Source of the DNA: Nannocystis exedens
Lineage (GTDB): Bacteria > Myxococcota_A > Polyangia > Nannocystales > Nannocystaceae
Direction of reading: 5' to 3'
Assembly (NCBI RefSeq): GCF_002343915.1
Contig: NZ_NETK01000001.1
Coordinates: 9,510,001-9,574,000 of the forward strand
Length of the DNA: 64,000 nucleotides
The stretch's first letter is position 1. The number at the start of each line of letters is the position of its first letter. Shown in pieces: positions 48,616 through 57,087 of the stretch. The position numbers and the translations under genes were made by a program. Below the pieces are notes generated by a model that did not search any database, was not told the origin of the DNA, and worked only from the letters and a program-made list of their open reading frames with translations.

Positions 48616-49104
48616 TCAGCGCTTGGCGAGCGCGTGCTCGAGGGTCTGATGACAGGGCACTTCGGACAGGTCGACGCCGGCGCCGACGATCGCGCGGGCG
48701 AGCGGCGGGCGCACCCCGCTGAGCGCGGCGGCGACGCTCTGGAGCCGCAGGACGCGGACGATCCGCAGTACGCCGGCGGCGACCTCGGCGTCGTCGACGG
48801 CGGCGCCGGTGAGATCGAGGACGACGCGGACGACGCGACCGCGGCCGGTGTGGTCGAGCAGGGCGGCGAGGGCGACGTCGACGCGCCGGCGATCGAGGGC
48901 GCCGATCCGCGGCAGGGCGAGCACGCCGGCGCCGACGCGGATCACGGGCGCGGCCAGGCGCAGCAGCGCGTCGGCCTGCGCGGCGATCGGCTGGCGGTTG
49001 CGCTCGAGCTCGGCGAGGTGGGCGCGGCGCCCGGTGACGTCGGTCTGGGTGACGAGCAGCGCCGGCGCGCCGGTGACCGGGTCGGTGTGGGCGTTCCTCG
49101 CCAA
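48616..49104 (-). pseudogene. 5'-truncated PAS-STAS (RsbR-type) regulator fragment
   Basis: The frame begins in mid-domain: DPVTGAPALLVTQTDVTGRR is the C-terminal end of a PAS domain, followed by a linker helix and a complete STAS domain (VLALPRIGALDRRRVDVALAALLDHT, RVVLDLTGAAVDD, VRPPLARAIVGAGVDL). Intact relatives have the whole PAS domain or more upstream. Here the only start is a TTG at 49104, and in-frame sequence beyond it meets a stop after about 15 codons. At the same point a plus-strand gene also begins abruptly, so the 5' part seems to have been removed by a deletion or rearrangement. The STAS domain could still be made, but that is doubtful. Confidence 0.6.
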
Positions 49105-49588
49105 GGTCAGCGAGCCCAGCGAGGACGCGGTCCTGCTGCGATACGAGCCGTATTACTGGCAGTCGGCGACGCAGATCGGGGGGGCCTTCACCGACGAGTC
49201 GGCGGTCGCCGATCTGCGGCTGTTCCCGGGTTTCAACCTGCCGCGCCACTTCATCGTGCCCGGGCCCGGCAAGACGCCGGCGCCGTACGATCCGGCGCCG
49301 GGGCAGGACGTCGCCGACTGGCTGGCCAGCGAGGGCGAGCGGGTGCTGCTGGTCTACGGCGAGAACGACCCGTGGACGGCCGGCGCGTTCGAGCTCGGCG
49401 ACGCGGCCGATTCGTACGTGTTCCACGCGCCGGGCGGCAACCACGGGGCGCTGATCGCCGACCTCGCCGACGCCGACCGGGCCGCGGCGGTCGCGGCCGT
49501 GGAGGCGTGGGCGGGCACGCGGGCGCGCAGCGACGGCGCGGTCCGTCCGGCGCCGATCCGCGAGACGCTGCGGCAATTCGGCTGGTGA
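49087..49588 (+). pseudogene. 5'-truncated peptidase S37-like C-terminal fragment
   Basis: Protein-like sequence starts near 49087 (FLAKVSEPSEDAVLLRYEPY) and continues to a stop at 49588: about 165 residues that look like the C-terminal third of a secreted PS-10/S37 tripeptidyl aminopeptidase, with the catalytic Asp in YGENDPWTAG and His in PGGNHGAL. Upstream, the frame stays open but turns into Arg/Ser/Ala-rich text that is a shadow of the STAS fragment. The signal peptide, the serine nucleophile region and the first two-thirds are missing. No start codon of its own is evident, so it is treated as a remnant. Confidence 0.6.
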
Positions 49589-49650
49589 CGCGCAGAGGAA
49601 CGGCTTTGGGAGCGGAGACGGCTCGCCTGCCGCGAGCGGGGCGTGAAACG

Positions 49651-49801
49651 ACATGTCCCGGGGGACATGAGCGGCGCGGGCGGCAACGACCTGTCCCGCG
49701 GGCCAGACCACGGAAGCACCTGTCCCGAGGGACAGCCACGGCGCGGCGGTCATCACCTGTTCCGCGGGACAGCTGCGGCGCGGGTGCGCTGTCCCGGGCA
49801 G
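49651..49801. repeat. Regularly spaced array of CTGTCCCG-palindromes
   Basis: Five copies: ACATGTCCCGGGGGACATG (49651-49669), CCTGTCCCGCGGGCCAG (about 49690), CTGTCCCGAGGGACAG (49720-49735), CTGTTCCGCGGGACAG (49757-49772) and a partial CTGTCCCGGGCAG (about 49789). They start every 30-39 bp, and the spacers share GGCGCGG and CACGGCGCGGC words. It lies just behind the S37 fragment and the end of the VanY-type gene. Confidence 0.8.
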
Positions 49802-49810
49802 TGGCGGCGA

Positions 49811-51421
49811 TCAGGCCCGCGGCGCGCGGCGGCGCCGGCGGGCCAGCGCGCCGAGGACGAACAGGCCGAGCGCCCACGGCTGCGTGTCGCCGGCGTTCGA
49901 GCGGCAGGCGCAGCCGCCGGCGTCGCCGCTGTCGTTGCCGGCGGTGCCGCTGGCGCTGCCGGTCGGGCCGCCGCCGGAGCCGTCGGACGACGACGCGCCA
50001 GTGCTGGCGTCGGGGCCTTCGCCGGTCGAGTCGCCGCCGGTGGCATCGCCGCCGGTGGTCGGCGCCGGGCCGGTCGGATCGTCGCCGCCGGTGGTGGTGT
50101 CGTCGACCTGGCACAGGGGCTCGCGGCTGCCGGGCGGGCACTGGAGGTCGTCGAGCTGATAGACCTCGGGCCCGGGGCCCTTGACGAGCACCGGCTTGTC
50201 CCACAGGGGCGTGCCGAGCGGGATCGCATAGACTTCGGCGGCCGGGACGGTGACGACGGCGCCGAGGTCGAAGCCCCAATTGTCGGCGACCTCGGGGCTC
50301 GGGATGTGACGGCGCACGTCGCCGTCCTTGAGGTACACCTCGGGCGTGCCGTCGTCGGCGCGGATCAGCTGCGGCGCGGGCTCGATGGCGATCCAGTCGG
50401 GGATCGCCAGCAGGGTCGGCTCGTCGACGTTGACGAGCTGCCAGAACAGGTCGAACTTCCACGCGGCGAGGATGTCGGGGCTGGTGATGTGACGGCGGAC
50501 GCCGGACAGGGCCGGCGGGGCGCAGGTGAACGTCAGCGGGCTCTGGGCGAGCTGCGGGTTCTGTTGGCCCTCGATGTCGATGCCGTAGACGTGGACCGGG
50601 TGGGTGACGTTGTCGCGCAGGCTGAGAGGAATGCCGAGCTCGTAGCCGTGCGCGCACGAGCCGAGGGCCATGCACAGGTCTTCGCGGTGCAGGTTGGCGG
50701 TGGTCGGCACGCCGATGCCGTTGGGATCGCCGGCGGGGGCGTTGAAGTAGACGTGGACGTCGATCGCGGCGTCGGGCGCGTCGGGGTCCTGGGCCCAGCC
50801 GTACACGTTGTCGCAATCGACGGTGTCGAGGTAGCCCTGCGGCGGGATGCTGATGTCGCAGACCCCGCCGCCGGGGCCGCCGCCCCACCACTCCCAGTGC
50901 CACGGCTCGCCGGGGACGGTCTCGGTGAACCCGAAGGCGCCGCCGTGGGCGTTCAGCCAGTTGTAGACGCCGGGCGTCGCGGTGTTGATGTCGAGCGCGT
51001 GGCCGCTCTGGTGGTTCGAATAGCCGGGCTTGGCCGCCAGGTTGCAATTGTTACAGTTGCAATTGACATAGCAGCCGTACAGGTACTCCTGCTCGGCCAT
51101 CGTGCGGAAGCCGCTGTTGATGTGCATGTCGACGCCGTCCGCGGCCGCGGCCTCGCGCATGACCCAGTAGGCGTTGGCGGTGCTCTTCTCGACCGGGCGC
51201 CCGTCGATGTGGACGACGGTGATCTCGAACGGGTTGCCGTTGGTGTAGCCGGTGTCCTTGCTCTCGGCGCAATCGATCGGCGCGGGGTGCTCGCCGATGT
51301 CGGGCGGGGCGGTCAGTTCACAGACGTCGGGGTGTTCGTGCGGGCCTTCTGCGCGGGCGGTGTGGGGCGCCAGACATAGCGCAGCGAGGACAGCGTGTCG
51401 GAGCGAGATCGCGGTCGGCAT
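49811..51421 (-). CDS. VanY-type D,D-carboxypeptidase (M15) with MYXO-CTERM anchor
   Basis: A 536-aa protein with a cleavable signal (AVLAALCLAPHTARA). The M15B core shows SGFRTMAEQEYL, then YSNHQSGHALDI, giving the zinc-binding H-x6-D, and the closing WHWEW His. It trims D-Ala from peptidoglycan peptides in the periplasm or at the surface. Two extra modules follow: GWAQDPDAPDAAIDVHVYF with PAGDP, and KRHI/RRHI-type repeats, both shared with the protein at 33787-34878. A Gly/Ser/Thr stalk and a MYXO-CTERM end (GGCACRSN, helix, RRRRRAPRA) complete it. TACCGT lies 8 nt before the ATG. Confidence 0.88.
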   Translation of the reverse strand: MPTAISLRHAVLAALCLAPHTARAEGPHEHPDVCELTAPPDIGEHPAPIDCAESKDTGYTNGNPFEITVVHIDGRPVEKSTANAYWVMREAAAADGVDMHINSGFRTMAEQEYLYGCYVNCNCNNCNLAAKPGYSNHQSGHALDINTATPGVYNWLNAHGGAFGFTETVPGEPWHWEWWGGGPGGGVCDISIPPQGYLDTVDCDNVYGWAQDPDAPDAAIDVHVYFNAPAGDPNGIGVPTTANLHREDLCMALGSCAHGYELGIPLSLRDNVTHPVHVYGIDIEGQQNPQLAQSPLTFTCAPPALSGVRRHITSPDILAAWKFDLFWQLVNVDEPTLLAIPDWIAIEPAPQLIRADDGTPEVYLKDGDVRRHIPSPEVADNWGFDLGAVVTVPAAEVYAIPLGTPLWDKPVLVKGPGPEVYQLDDLQCPPGSREPLCQVDDTTTGGDDPTGPAPTTGGDATGGDSTGEGPDASTGASSSDGSGGGPTGSASGTAGNDSGDAGGCACRSNAGDTQPWALGLFVLGALARRRRRAPRA

Positions 51422-51720
51422 GGACGCCCACGGTATCACGCGCCGCGCGGCGACGGGCGGGGCACACGAGGGCGCCGATGGCCTGCGCGGACCGTGGGGG
51501 AACCTCGGGCGCCTGGGGTCCGGCGGCCGCTGACGGCAATATCGTCGCGCGCCGGCACTCACACGAAAGCGATGTCACCGATGGGTCGGAGCGCGGGTGG
51601 GCGTCGGCGCTCGCAGAGGTCGCGAGGCGCGCGGCCCGGGCCGGAACGCCGCAGCCAGGGCGAGCGGGGAGGCCTGGACCTGTCCATTCGACCAAGTCGT
51701 CGCGCGCGTGCGAGCGGAGG

Positions 51721-52260
51721 TCAGGCGCGGGCGAGGAGCTGCTCGAGCGCGTCCCACATCTCGGCGAAGCGGTCCGAGTAGAGCGCGGCGCGGAAGTCGG
51801 GCTGCTCCTGGCGATAGACGGCGAGCATCCGCGACCGGGTGGCCGCCGAGTAGCCGGCGTTGGCGAGGCGGTCGCAGATCTTGACGAAGGTGGCGACGTC
51901 GCTCGCGCGGATGCCCTCGTAGTAGCGCGCGTTGGCCCGCTCCTTGCGGGTGCGCCCCTTCTCGTTGGTCAAGGCGAAGGCGACCTCGGCCACGGCCTCG
52001 TTGGTGGCCTTCTTGACGTCGTTGTACGTCTGCCGCGCGTCCTCGATGGTGTCGTGGACCCAGGCGCCGGCGAGGGCGATCGGGCGGTCGGCTTCGTCGA
52101 GCAAGTGGAGGAACTCGACGGCCCGCTCGACGACCATGCTCAGGTGGCTGGCATAAGGCCGGCCGTCATACAGGTGATTGGTCTCCGCGTGGGCGCGGGT
52201 GGCGTAGCTCTGGGCCGCCTGCACCAGGGGGTGGCGAAGAAGCTCGGTCATGCTCTCCAT
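51721..52260 (-). CDS. Stand-alone RSH-type HD hydrolase (small alarmone hydrolase/MESH1-like)
   Basis: A 179-aa protein, close to the length of MESH1-type small alarmone hydrolases. The metal and catalytic residues match the RSH hydrolase pattern: His39 (YASHL), His69-Asp70 with Glu73-Asp74 (WVHDTIEDA) and Asp130 in VKICDRLAN. There is no synthetase, TGS or ACT domain. It could remove the 3'-pyrophosphate from (p)ppGpp; another nucleotide is possible. The long Rel protein in this window lacks just these residues. Starts at 52260 and 52251 are both possible. Confidence 0.78.
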   Translation of the reverse strand: MESMTELLRHPLVQAAQSYATRAHAETNHLYDGRPYASHLSMVVERAVEFLHLLDEADRPIALAGAWVHDTIEDARQTYNDVKKATNEAVAEVAFALTNEKGRTRKERANARYYEGIRASDVATFVKICDRLANAGYSAATRSRMLAVYRQEQPDFRAALYSDRFAEMWDALEQLLARA

Positions 52261-52712
52261 ACGAGCCCAGCGTCGACCGATTCAAGGCCGACGAACCGCC
52301 GCAGTTGCGTCAGGATCCGTGAGGGACCGCTCGTGAGGGCTGCCGGATGCCCAGCGTCCGGTCGTTGCGTTCGCCGCGGAACTCGCTCGTGCGGCGGTCG
52401 CTGCCCGCCGCGAGCGGAGGCGCTTCGCGGAGACCCGGGCCGCCTCGCGATGCCGCGCCCGGTCGCCGGCCCGGCGATCGGGCAATGACTCATAGAACAT
52501 GTCGTTTCGGACATGTTCTAAAAAACATATCGATGCGGGGCGACCGGTCGTGCGGGGGCGCGGCCGTCGAGGTGTCCCGATGCGTGCCCCGCAGCGGGTG
52601 GGGCGCACGGTCGCGCGGCCGCTCGACCGGCGGCGGCGAGACGGGCCGGTGACGGGCAGGCGGCTCCCTCGCGCGCGCCAACGAGCGCGCGCTCCGTGTC
52701 ATACTGCCGGCC
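52261..52712. other. Divergent intergenic region with a strong hairpin
   Basis: About 450 bp between the HD hydrolase and IgGFc-binding genes. Besides the hairpin at 52493-52520, all frames are Arg-rich and not credible. CATACT ends 7 nt before the ATG at 52713 and may be the -10 of that gene. Confidence 0.55.
52493..52520. repeat. Perfect 11-bp-arm hairpin containing the palindrome motif
   Basis: TAGAACATGTC and GACATGTTCTA flank the loop GTTTCG. The run of six A follows on the plus strand, so on neither strand does a T-tract follow the hairpin as a standard intrinsic terminator would need. The arms extend the GACATGT core of the dispersed family, and the element is AT-rich for this genome. 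Confidence 0.75.
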
Positions 52713-54635
52713 ATGATGCGCGGGCTCGGCACGGTCGCTCTCGTCACTCTCGTCGCCGGATCGGTGGTGGCCTGCGCGGGGGGAGAGGGCTCGGACAGCC
52801 GTGGCGGCAGTGCCACCGAGACGACGGTCGGCGCGGTGACGGCCGCGGATGCGACCGGGACGGTCACCGACGCGCCGACCGGGACCGAGACTCTCGGCGG
52901 CACGACGACCACCGAGGGCAGCGGCAGCGAGTCGGCGACGATGGGGACGACCGCGGGGGTGCCGACGACGACCGAGGCGGTCACGACCGAGATGTCGACC
53001 GGGACGACGAGCTCGACCACCGGCGAGCCGTGCGCGCCGGTGCAGTGCTCGGCCGACCTCAAGGGGCTCGAGTGCGAGGGGCAGCTGGTGGCGACCTGCG
53101 AGGAGGACTCGTACTGCGTCGAGGGCGCGTGTACCCCGCTCGAGCCGTGCGAGGCGGCGGCGCTGCTGCAGGGCAGCGAGGGCTGCGAGTTCTGGGCGGT
53201 CAAGACGCAGACGACCAAGACGGGCGGCTGCTTCGCGGCGTTCGTGGCCAACACCTGGGACGAGTCGGTCCACATCGAGGTCGAGTACGACGGGCAGAGC
53301 CTCGATGTCGCCGGCTTCACGCGGATCCCCGAGGGCCAGGGCGAGAGCATCACCTACGCGCCGTACGACCCGGTCGCCGGGCTGCCGGTCGGGCAGGTGG
53401 CCCTGGTGTTCCTGTCCCGAGGGCCAGGTGACAACCCCGACTGCCCGGCGCCCGCGGGCGTGGCCACGGAGACCGAGGTGGCCGGGACGGGGCGCGGGAA
53501 GGGGTTCCGGATCTCGACCGACCGGCCGGTCGCGGCCTACCAGATGCTGCCGTACGGCGGCGGCTCGGTGGCGATCACGTCGGCGACGCTGATGCTGCCG
53601 ACGAGCGTGTGGGACACCAACTACGTGGTCGTCAACGCCTATGCGCAGAGCGTCGCGGTGCCCGCGGCGCGGCCGCTGTGGGCGGTCGTCGCCGGCGAGG
53701 ACGGCACCGAGGTGACGATCGATCCGAAGGTCGCGATCGACGGCGGTCCGGGCGTCACCGCCGGCGCGGCCGGGGTGCCGATCAAGTACAACCTCGACCG
53801 CGGCGAGACGATCCAGTTCGCGCAGTCGGCCGAGCTGACGGGCTCGCCGCTGGTCGCCAACAAGCCGGTCGGGGTGTTCGGCGGGGCGAGCTGCTTCAAC
53901 GTGCCGGTCGGGGCGTCGTACTGCGACGGGGCGCACCAGCAGATCCCGCCGATCAAGGCGCTGGGCAGCGCGTACGTGGCGGTCCGCTACAAGAACCGGC
54001 TGGCGATGGGCCAGGAGGAGACGCCGCCGTGGCGGCTGGTCGGCACGGTCGACGGGACGACGCTGTCGTGGCAGCCGGCCAAGCCGGCCGGCGCGCCCGA
54101 CACCTTGGCTTTCGGCCAGGTCGCGGAATTCACGGCGGCCGGGCCGTTCACGGTGCGCAGCCAGGACAGCGAGCACCCGTTCTACCTCGCCGGGTACATG
54201 ACCGGCGGGCAGCTGCACGACAACCGCGGCGACCCCGAGTGGGTCAACGTGATCCCGTCGGAGCAGTACCTCGACCGCTACGTGTTCTTCACCGACCCGA
54301 CCTACTCCGAGACCAGCCTGGTGGTGGTGCGGCGCAAGCAGGACGGGGCCTACGCCGACGTCACGCTCGGCTGCGCCGGCGTGCTCGACGGCTGGGCGGA
54401 GGTCGACGACGAGCACGAGTACACCCGCGTCGACCTCGTGACCGGCAACTTCGAAGACGTCGGCCAGTGCTCGAACGGCCGCCACGAGATCGCGAGCGCC
54501 AACCCGATCGGCGTGACGGTGTGGGGCTGGGGCTCGCCGGAGTCGGTCGACTTCTACACGCTGAACGTGTCGTACGCGTACCCGGCGGGCGCGGCGATCC
54601 GGCCGATCAACGACGTGATGATCATGCCGCAGTGA
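52713..54635 (+). CDS. IgGFc-binding-domain lipoprotein
   Basis: A 640-aa protein with a lipoprotein signal (LVAGSVVAC), a Thr/Gly/Ser linker to about residue 108, a small Cys-rich module (CAPVQCSADLKG, CEEDSYCVEGAC), and an IgGFc_binding domain over the rest: CEFWAVKTQTT, GFRISTDRPVAAYQMLPY, VWDTNYVVVNAY, ANKPVGVFGGASC, CDGAHQQIPP, WVNVIPSEQYLDRYVFF. In bacteria this domain occurs on gliding and predatory surfaces; adhesion is the likely role. A palindrome of the family (TGTCCCGAGGGCCAGG near 53413) lies in the coding region. It is followed by convergent genes. Confidence 0.88.
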   Translation: MMRGLGTVALVTLVAGSVVACAGGEGSDSRGGSATETTVGAVTAADATGTVTDAPTGTETLGGTTTTEGSGSESATMGTTAGVPTTTEAVTTEMSTGTTSSTTGEPCAPVQCSADLKGLECEGQLVATCEEDSYCVEGACTPLEPCEAAALLQGSEGCEFWAVKTQTTKTGGCFAAFVANTWDESVHIEVEYDGQSLDVAGFTRIPEGQGESITYAPYDPVAGLPVGQVALVFLSRGPGDNPDCPAPAGVATETEVAGTGRGKGFRISTDRPVAAYQMLPYGGGSVAITSATLMLPTSVWDTNYVVVNAYAQSVAVPAARPLWAVVAGEDGTEVTIDPKVAIDGGPGVTAGAAGVPIKYNLDRGETIQFAQSAELTGSPLVANKPVGVFGGASCFNVPVGASYCDGAHQQIPPIKALGSAYVAVRYKNRLAMGQEETPPWRLVGTVDGTTLSWQPAKPAGAPDTLAFGQVAEFTAAGPFTVRSQDSEHPFYLAGYMTGGQLHDNRGDPEWVNVIPSEQYLDRYVFFTDPTYSETSLVVVRRKQDGAYADVTLGCAGVLDGWAEVDDEHEYTRVDLVTGNFEDVGQCSNGRHEIASANPIGVTVWGWGSPESVDFYTLNVSYAYPAGAAIRPINDVMIMPQ

Positions 54636-54650
54636 TCGCGCCGCGGTGAA

Positions 54651-55031
54651 TCAATTGAGCAGGCGACCCGGCGGGCGCGGCGGGCCGGGCTCGCCGCGCC
54701 TGCGGGCCAAAAGGCCGCGGTTGTACAGGGCCAGGCGGTAGAGGTGACCGCGCTCGCAGTAGAAGGTGATCGTGCAATACCCTTCGCCGTGGATCGAGTC
54801 GGGCAGGTCGATCCACGACACGTGGATCGGCAGCGCGTCGAGCTCGTCCAGGCGGGCGCGCACGAGCGGCAGGCCCTCGGCCAATTCGTCGAGGTCGTGC
54901 CACACGCCCGCCTCGGCGGCGAACAGGCGGACCAGCAGCGGCTCGTGGCGCCGTTCGCCGACCAGGTCGGCGGCGAGGTCCTCGAGCAGCAGCTCGGCGT
55001 CGGTCGGCTCGTCGGGGTCGTGGTCCGTCAA
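54651..55031 (-). CDS. Small conserved-looking cytosolic protein, 126 aa
   Basis: An acidic, Leu-rich protein with HVSWIDLPDS and GYCTITFYCERGHLYRLALYNRG, ending in a basic tail. There is no signal or membrane helix. The start is TTG at 55031, overlapping the stop of the Gly-rich gene as TTGA, so it is probably translationally coupled to it. The nearest possible ATG/GTG starts upstream are in the other frame. The family is not recognised. The strand-like C-terminal pattern could fit a small sensor or chaperone for the upstream surface protein, but nothing more can be said. Confidence 0.6.
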   Translation of the reverse strand: MTDHDPDEPTDAELLLEDLAADLVGERRHEPLLVRLFAAEAGVWHDLDELAEGLPLVRARLDELDALPIHVSWIDLPDSIHGEGYCTITFYCERGHLYRLALYNRGLLARRRGEPGPPRPPGRLLN

Positions 55032-56885
55032 TGGATCTGCAGGTTCGGGCCCGCGAGGCCGGTCGCGCCGTCGGGGGCGGGGTTGTTGTCCGGATTGGTA
55101 CCACCCGCGCCGCCGAAGCCCGGCACGCCGGTGGTGCAGCTGTTCATGGCGTAGACGAACACGACGTTGCTGGCGCGCGCGAGGCAGGCCGAGGGCCTGT
55201 CGCCGCCGCCTCCGCCGGCCCCGCCGTTGCCGCCGGTGCCACCATTCCCGCCGACGCCGCCGTTGCCCGAATCGTCGTTGCCCGAGCCGCCGTTGCCGCC
55301 CTGGCCGCCGAACTGGCCGGGCCCGCCGTCGCCGCCCTTGCCCCCATTGCCGCCCTTGCCGGTGGTCATCGCGTTGCTCAGGATGTGGATGATGCCACCA
55401 ACGGCGAACACCGCGAAGCCGCCTCCGCCGCCCTGACCGCCGTGACCCTTTTCGCCGCCGAGGCCGCCGCAGCAGCCCCGCGCCGCCGACGCCGCTGCCC
55501 TGATTGCAGGAGCACGCCCCGGCGAGCGTGCACGAGCCCCCACCGGCGCCGCCGCGCCCGTTCGTCGCGTCGGCGCCGGAGGTGTCGTCGGCGGGGACGT
55601 GGAGGCCGGCCGAGAGCTGGCCGAGGTTCGCGCCGCCGGCGCCCGTGGCTCCCTGCGTGCCGTTGGCGCCCGTGGCCCCGACGCCGCCGCTGCCGCTCTT
55701 TGTGAAGCAGGCGCCCGAGGCTCGTCCGGGGTTTCGCCGCTGCCGGGGAAGTCGGTCTGGCCGTTGCCGTCGTTGTAGCCGCCCTTGCCGCCGGCGCCGC
55801 CGGCCCCGCTGCATGGCGGGGCGGCTCCGCCGTTGCCGCACTTGGCGCCCTGGCAGCCGTTCTGACCGCTGGCGCCCGCGCTGGCCTGCGGAGTCGGAGG
55901 CGCCTGGCCGGACACGCCGTCCTGGCCGTTCGCGCGGGCGGCGACGTCGATGAGTTTGTCGCGGACCACCAGCGGCGCGCTGCCGCTGGCGAGGCGCACC
56001 GCGTAGGTGGTGGATCCGGGCCGGCCGCTGCTGGTGGCCTTGAGGGTGAGGCCGGCCAGCCAGGTCTCGTCGTCGATGTCGCTGGCGCTGACGACGGTGC
56101 AGGCGGCCTGGATCGTGGTGATGGCATTGGCCGAGCGGCGGAACTTGAAGTCCGGGTCCTCGCGATCGAAGCCGCCGAGGACGTCGACGCCGGAGGCAAC
56201 CACGATCGATTCGTCGTACAGCTCGCCCGAGACGCAGACCGCCGAAAATCCGCCCTGGACCGCGAGCTCGATCGCGTGACCGGTCGACTTGACCGGATCT
56301 TCGCGCGACCGGTGTGGATGTCGTCGCCCACCGAGGGCGAGACGACGATGCAATCCTCGACCACGCCGTCGCTGCCGTCGCAGTTGGCGTCGTCGAATTG
56401 ATCGTCGAATGGATCGTCGTCCCCCTTTTTGATACAGGAGTACTCACATCCGCATTCGCCGGCGAGGGGGTTGCCATCGACGTCGAAGAAGCCGTCGGGG
56501 CAGCCGAGATCGCACACCCCGGGGCCGGTCGTCGAGTCGGTCCCGGCGTCCTTGGTCGAGGTCGTCGCGTCGGTGGTGTCGGGGTCCGTGGTCGTCGTGG
56601 TCGTCGTGGAGTCCGACGCGTGGTCGTGGTGGTCGAGGCCGAGACCGCGGTGGTGGTCGGCGCCGTCGTGGTCGTGGTGGTCCCGGAGTCGGTCGTCGTC
56701 GAGGTCTCCGCGGCCGTGGTGGTCGGTGCAGTCGCGGTGGTGGGTTCGCCGGTGGAGCCGGTGGAGCCCGTCGTCGTCGTCTCCGCGGCGATGGCCGAAC
56801 TGGTCGTCCCACTGTCGCCGCAAGCCAGGGTCGAAAGGCTCGCGCAGAACCGCAGGGAAACGGCGGAACGGCGTGCTCCGAGCAT
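55028..56885 (-). pseudogene. Gly-rich repeat lipoprotein gene interrupted by four -1 frameshifts
   Basis: Pieced together, the product has a signal with LSTLAC, a Thr-rich linker, a Cys-containing segment (CDLGCPDGFFDVDGNPLAGE), a beta-rich domain (SAVCVSGELYDESIVVASGVDVLGGFD) and a long Gly-rich C-terminus (GGNGGKGGDGGPGQF and similar). The reading frame changes four times, near 56625, 56310, 55720 and 55480. In each place one extra base would restore it; the last two lie in G runs. Start: ATG 56885. Either the assembly has base losses here or the gene is decaying. The final piece is open to its stop at 55028 and overlaps the next gene. Confidence 0.75.
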
Positions 56886-57053
56886 TGCGTCGGCGATCTT
56901 CGGCAGGAGCGGCGCCTGCTTCAAGGCATCCTGACCGCGCCGCGACCTGTCGCCGGCGACAGCCGAGATCGGGGAGCCGCGGGTGCGCAGCGGCTCGCAC
57001 ACCGGGCTGCTGTGCCGCAATTGGCGGACGTTTTTCCAAGCGGATGTCCCTGG

Positions 57054-57080
57054 TTGACGAGGTGAACTCGAGGGTATGGT
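57054..57080 (+). promoter_or_regulatory. Promoter TTGACG-N15-TATGGT before the CGDG-repeat gene
   Basis: TTGACG (57054-57059) and TATGGT (57075-57080) precede the ATG at 57088 by 7 nt. An in-frame ATG at 57076 lies inside the -10 box and is therefore unlikely to be used. A short 5' leader or none is implied. Confidence 0.5.
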
Positions 57081-57087
57081 CCGCGCC

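Noticed and set aside
49651..49801. CRISPR array at the evenly spaced palindromes
   Set aside because: Units are only about 16 bp and perfectly palindromic, spacers share sequence, and no cas gene is present.
52493..52526. Rho-independent terminator
   Set aside because: The hairpin is strong, but the A run follows it on the plus strand and no T run follows on either strand in the transcribed direction.
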